A stretch of 64,000 nucleotides of DNA from Paenalcaligenes suwonensis (GTDB taxonomy: Bacteria; Pseudomonadota; Gammaproteobacteria; Burkholderiales; Burkholderiaceae_B). The notes under the pieces are model-generated. The model saw nothing but the letters and a program-made list of their open reading frames with translations. It ran no database searches and was not told the DNA's origin. Location of the stretch: positions 62,001 to 126,000 of the forward strand of contig NZ_JAANPV010000001.1 of assembly GCF_011290505.1 (NCBI RefSeq). Direction: 5' to 3'. Below are positions 61,635-64,000 of the stretch, one piece after another; position 1 is the stretch's first letter; each line of letters opens with the position of its first letter. The translations under genes and the position numbers were made by a program.

Positions 61635-63100
61635 GGCGTGGTTTCCTCGGGTTTTTCTGGCAAGGGCGCACCGCCTAAGGCTTTATATAAAGCGATGAAC
61701 GACAAGGTGCGTGCGGCGTGTGCACGCCATAGGTCAGACTGTGTTTCCAGTACAGCACGTTGTTGTAGCAACTGATCGTAGCGGCTAGACAGCCCTAAGG
61801 ACTGCAATGTACGTTGCGATTGTTGCTGTTTTTTAAGCGCTTGCTCTGAGCTTTCTAAGGCCTGAATACGCTCTTGTTGGTGTGTCAGGCCACTTAAGGC
61901 GTTTTCTACTTCGCTGACGCCATCCAGCACGGCTTTGCGATAGCCCAACAAGGCGGCATCCAGCAGCGATTCGTTGGCTTGCATACGAGTGCGGCGTTGG
62001 CCCCAATCCCACAGAGGAATATCCACATAAAGACCAACCGAGGGGGCGTAGTCGGTACTGGTGCGCATGTTTTGAGTGGTGTTGTACGCATACAGAATAG
62101 AGCCACCTAGGCTCAGGCGTGGGAACAAGGCCGAACGAGCCAAGCCTACCTGCGCAGCAGCTTGCAGTACGTCGGCCTCTGCTGTGTGTATGTCGGGGCG
62201 TGTGCGCAGCAAGTCAGCCGGCAGTTCTGTCAGGGTGAAAGCAGGTGCTTGTAGTGGTGCATTGATCTGTGTCCACGCGCTATCGGGTTGTTCACGACCC
62301 AGCAGTACGGCTAAGGCACGTGCCGATCGCGATGACGCTTCGCGTTCAAGCGCCAAATTGGCACGAGTTTGCGCCAAGCGCAGTTGTGCTTGAGTGCTTT
62401 CTTCTGGTGTGCCTAAGTGGGCGCGCTGACGCGTTAAGGCCAGCTCTAGCGTTTCTTCGTCTAGGGTTAGTTGATGTTGCAGTAGTTGCTGCTGTTTTTG
62501 GCTCAGTCCTAGGGCCAAGTAGTGACGTACTACATTGGCAATCACGATGACACGTGTGCCCTGCTCGGTTGCTTCGGCCTGATACAGGCGGGCGTTGGCA
62601 GATAGCTTGGAATTATCCAGCGCGCCAAACAGGCCTAATTCCCACGTCATGTCTAGGCTGGCATGGTAGTACATGTCTGTTGCTGACACGTCTTGTGTGG
62701 GGCGAGCACCTGCCGTGATAGTAGGCAGAAAGGGTGACTGCCAACGGCCTGCAATGAGTCTTTCGCTTTCTAGGCGTTGAGTCGCTTGTGCAAGGTCTAA
62801 GTTTGCCGTTAGGGCTTCGTCTATCAATGCATTCAGTGTAGGGTCTTGCCATGTTTGCCACCACGAGCGCAAGGCAATAGCGGGCGCATTCTTGGGCGAC
62901 TGCTCGGACCAAGAGGTGGGAGTGTGAGTAGGCAATTCAGGTGTGTCTAAGGTTACGCACCCTGCAAGTAGCAGGCTGCAGATAACAGAAGCACTGAAGC
63001 GGGTAGCAAAATAAGACAAACTAAACACGTACAAAAGTGATGAAAGTAGGCGTGGTCGCCATAGTGACACCATGGCTAGATTTACATAGTAAAAGACCAA
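61631..63100 (-). CDS. NodT/TolC-family outer-membrane efflux lipoprotein
   Basis: Outer-membrane channel of the exporter. Up to 489 residues; lipobox SLLLAGC with C48, an unusually distant position, so the true start may be ATG 63073 or TTG 63019 (none has a good ribosome site). TolC repeats are visible: LVDEALTANLDLAQA-type helix, LPADLLRTRPDIHTAEADV (the NodT hallmark), LARSALFPRLSLGG and a second repeat GVSEVENALSGL. First gene of the exporter operon. Confidence 0.85.
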   Translation of the reverse strand: MVFYYVNLAMVSLWRPRLLSSLLYVFSLSYFATRFSASVICSLLLAGCVTLDTPELPTHTPTSWSEQSPKNAPAIALRSWWQTWQDPTLNALIDEALTANLDLAQATQRLESERLIAGRWQSPFLPTITAGARPTQDVSATDMYYHASLDMTWELGLFGALDNSKLSANARLYQAEATEQGTRVIVIANVVRHYLALGLSQKQQQLLQHQLTLDEETLELALTRQRAHLGTPEESTQAQLRLAQTRANLALEREASSRSARALAVLLGREQPDSAWTQINAPLQAPAFTLTELPADLLRTRPDIHTAEADVLQAAAQVGLARSALFPRLSLGGSILYAYNTTQNMRTSTDYAPSVGLYVDIPLWDWGQRRTRMQANESLLDAALLGYRKAVLDGVSEVENALSGLTHQQERIQALESSEQALKKQQQSQRTLQSLGLSSRYDQLLQQRAVLETQSDLWRAHAARTLSFIALYKALGGAPLPEKPEETTP

Positions 63101-63187
63101 CGTTGCGTGGTGATGCAGGTTTTATGGAGAAATGATGGAGTGCCCGCCCTATGTGTAACCGTAGGTGTAAAGGGGCAAAATGGCTAA

Positions 63188-64000
63188 TTAAACCAAAGGG
63201 TTATCTGCAGTATCATGACGTGGAAAATGTATGCTAAAACGCGCACCACCGCGTTGTGACACACCACCCTGTACATCCCCTCCTTGGCGCTCTACCAAGG
63301 CTTGTACTATAGACAACCCTAAACCCGAGCCGTCTTTATGACTGCCTGTGGGGTGTGGAAAGCGTCTAAAAGGGTTGTCGCGCATGGCGTCAGGCAAGCC
63401 AGGGCCAGCATCACTAATATGCAAACTCACGTTGTTATCGTCGCTAGAAACGGCAACTTCCACCCACTTTCCAGCGTGGGCATAACGTAGTGAATTTTCC
63501 AGTAGGTTGGATAAAATTTGGCGTATGCGGTCAGGGTCCACCATGACCAGTGCGTCGCCTAAGGAGGCAGGGATTCGGCGCTCTAGTTCCATACCTTGCT
63601 CAGCCAGTCTAGAGGCGTAGGTATTCAGTTCAGCATCAATGAACTGGGCTAAGTCTAGCGGCTCGTAGTGCAACGATAAGCGGTTGGCAAAGGCCATAGA
63701 GATAGTGTGTAGATCATCCACCAAGCGCCCTAAATGCAACGACTGGTCTAGCAAACCGCGTAGCTCATCTTTGGACACCGGAATGACGTCATCACAAATG
63801 GCGTGTAAGCGCGTGCTGAGAATCGTCAGCGGGGTGCGCAGCTCATGCGAGAGCGAGGCTACCGTCGCACTGCGTTCGCGTTCTAGGGTTTCCAGTGAGT
63901 CAATCATGCGATTGAAGTCGCGCACCATATCGGCCATCTCACCTCTAGCGTGTCCCGGTAGTGCGCGTACGGTGAAGTCGCCCACAGCCACGCGTTTGGC
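63188..64000 (-). CDS. Sensor histidine kinase, N-terminus cut by the window edge
   Basis: Class I membrane histidine kinase; the in-window part holds a HAMP end (VRDFNRMIDSLE), HisKA with phospho-acceptor in SLSHELRTPL, HATPase N box NLLENSLRYA, DAGPGLP and GSGLGLSIV. The frame remains open to base 64000 and continues outside, so its sensor domain and any partner regulator are not visible. BaeS-like by style. It is on the same strand and 87 bp upstream of the outer-membrane gene, so it may control the exporter operon. Confidence 0.87.
   Translation of the reverse strand, partial: AKRVAVGDFTVRALPGHARGEMADMVRDFNRMIDSLETLERERSATVASLSHELRTPLTILSTRLHAICDDVIPVSKDELRGLLDQSLHLGRLVDDLHTISMAFANRLSLHYEPLDLAQFIDAELNTYASRLAEQGMELERRIPASLGDALVMVDPDRIRQILSNLLENSLRYAHAGKWVEVAVSSDDNNVSLHISDAGPGLPDAMRDNPFRRFPHPTGSHKDGSGLGLSIVQALVERQGGDVQGGVSQRGGARFSIHFPRHDTADNPLV

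Noticed and set aside
1-64000. CRISPR arrays, insertion sequences, prophage, tRNA or rRNA genes
   Set aside because: No direct-repeat array, transposase, integrase or structured RNA gene was recognised on either strand.

Overview
The window reads as chromosomal DNA of a betaproteobacterium of the Alcaligenaceae type (Alcaligenes, Advenella, Paenalcaligenes or Bordetella relatives). This rests on a Bug-type TctC receptor with TctAB, many acid- and amino-acid-uptake systems each paired with its own GntR, IclR or TetR regulator, and the style of argD, pgi and glcDEF. The genus cannot be fixed from sequence alone. I see no rRNA, tRNA, CRISPR array, insertion sequence, integrase or phage gene. Almost all of the DNA is dense, conventional metabolic coding sequence.

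Layout. 1-2.4 kb: 3' part of dinB (DNA polymerase IV), then argD. 2.7-10.8 kb: a tetrathionate respiration locus, ttrB-ttrC-ttrA, a small exported DUF4168-like protein, and the convergent two-component pair ttrS-ttrR. 10.8-13.7 kb: a tartrate/D-malate dehydrogenase divergent from pgi. 13.9-17.8 kb: glycolate oxidase glcD-glcE-glcF, with glcE interrupted by a one-base deletion. 17.8-20.4 kb: an IclR regulator divergent from an SDR dehydrogenase and an FAH-family hydrolase. 20.5-22.0 kb: an alpha/beta hydrolase with a DUF2239 protein. 22.2-30.0 kb: a GntR regulator with two DNA-binding domains, divergent from tctC-tctB-tctA and genes for an Ldh2-type dehydrogenase, a UxaA-type dehydratase and an SDR, together a hydroxy-acid or sugar-acid uptake and breakdown locus. 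30.0-32.2 kb: PhzF, an AlkD-like HEAT-repeat protein and MarR. 32.4-38.0 kb: lhgO, a GntR regulator and a metallo-beta-lactamase-fold hydrolase, divergent from a TRAP transporter, with matching operators in front of each arm.

38.3-52.1 kb is a D-amino-acid-derivative scavenging island: a dipeptide-type ABC transporter with two paralogous binding proteins, N-acyl-D-amino-acid deacylase, D-amino-acid dehydrogenase, a frameshifted thiamine-diphosphate enzyme, a TetR regulator, an uncharacterised DUF6963/DUF1028-like protein and an N-carbamoyl-D-amino-acid hydrolase. Two copies of one 16-bp operator, GTGACC-N4-GGTCAC, sit at the two ends of the island and probably define the TetR regulon.

53.0-64.0 kb is the least explained part. 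A three-gene, translationally coupled operon (class III aminotransferase, GNAT/FemAB-like acyltransferase, arginase-fold protein) converges on an eight-gene operon: outer-membrane factor, DevC-like permease, ATPase, HlyD-type adaptor, HAD phosphatase, alpha/beta hydrolase and two small SMR/EamA membrane proteins. A sensor kinase, cut by the window end, lies upstream. Together they look like synthesis, membrane translocation and export of an amine-containing small molecule or lipid. No product is known to me, and this is my best candidate for an undescribed system.

Both broken genes (glcE and the ThDP enzyme) are one base short in a G run and become full length if one G is restored, so assembly error must be excluded before calling them pseudogenes.
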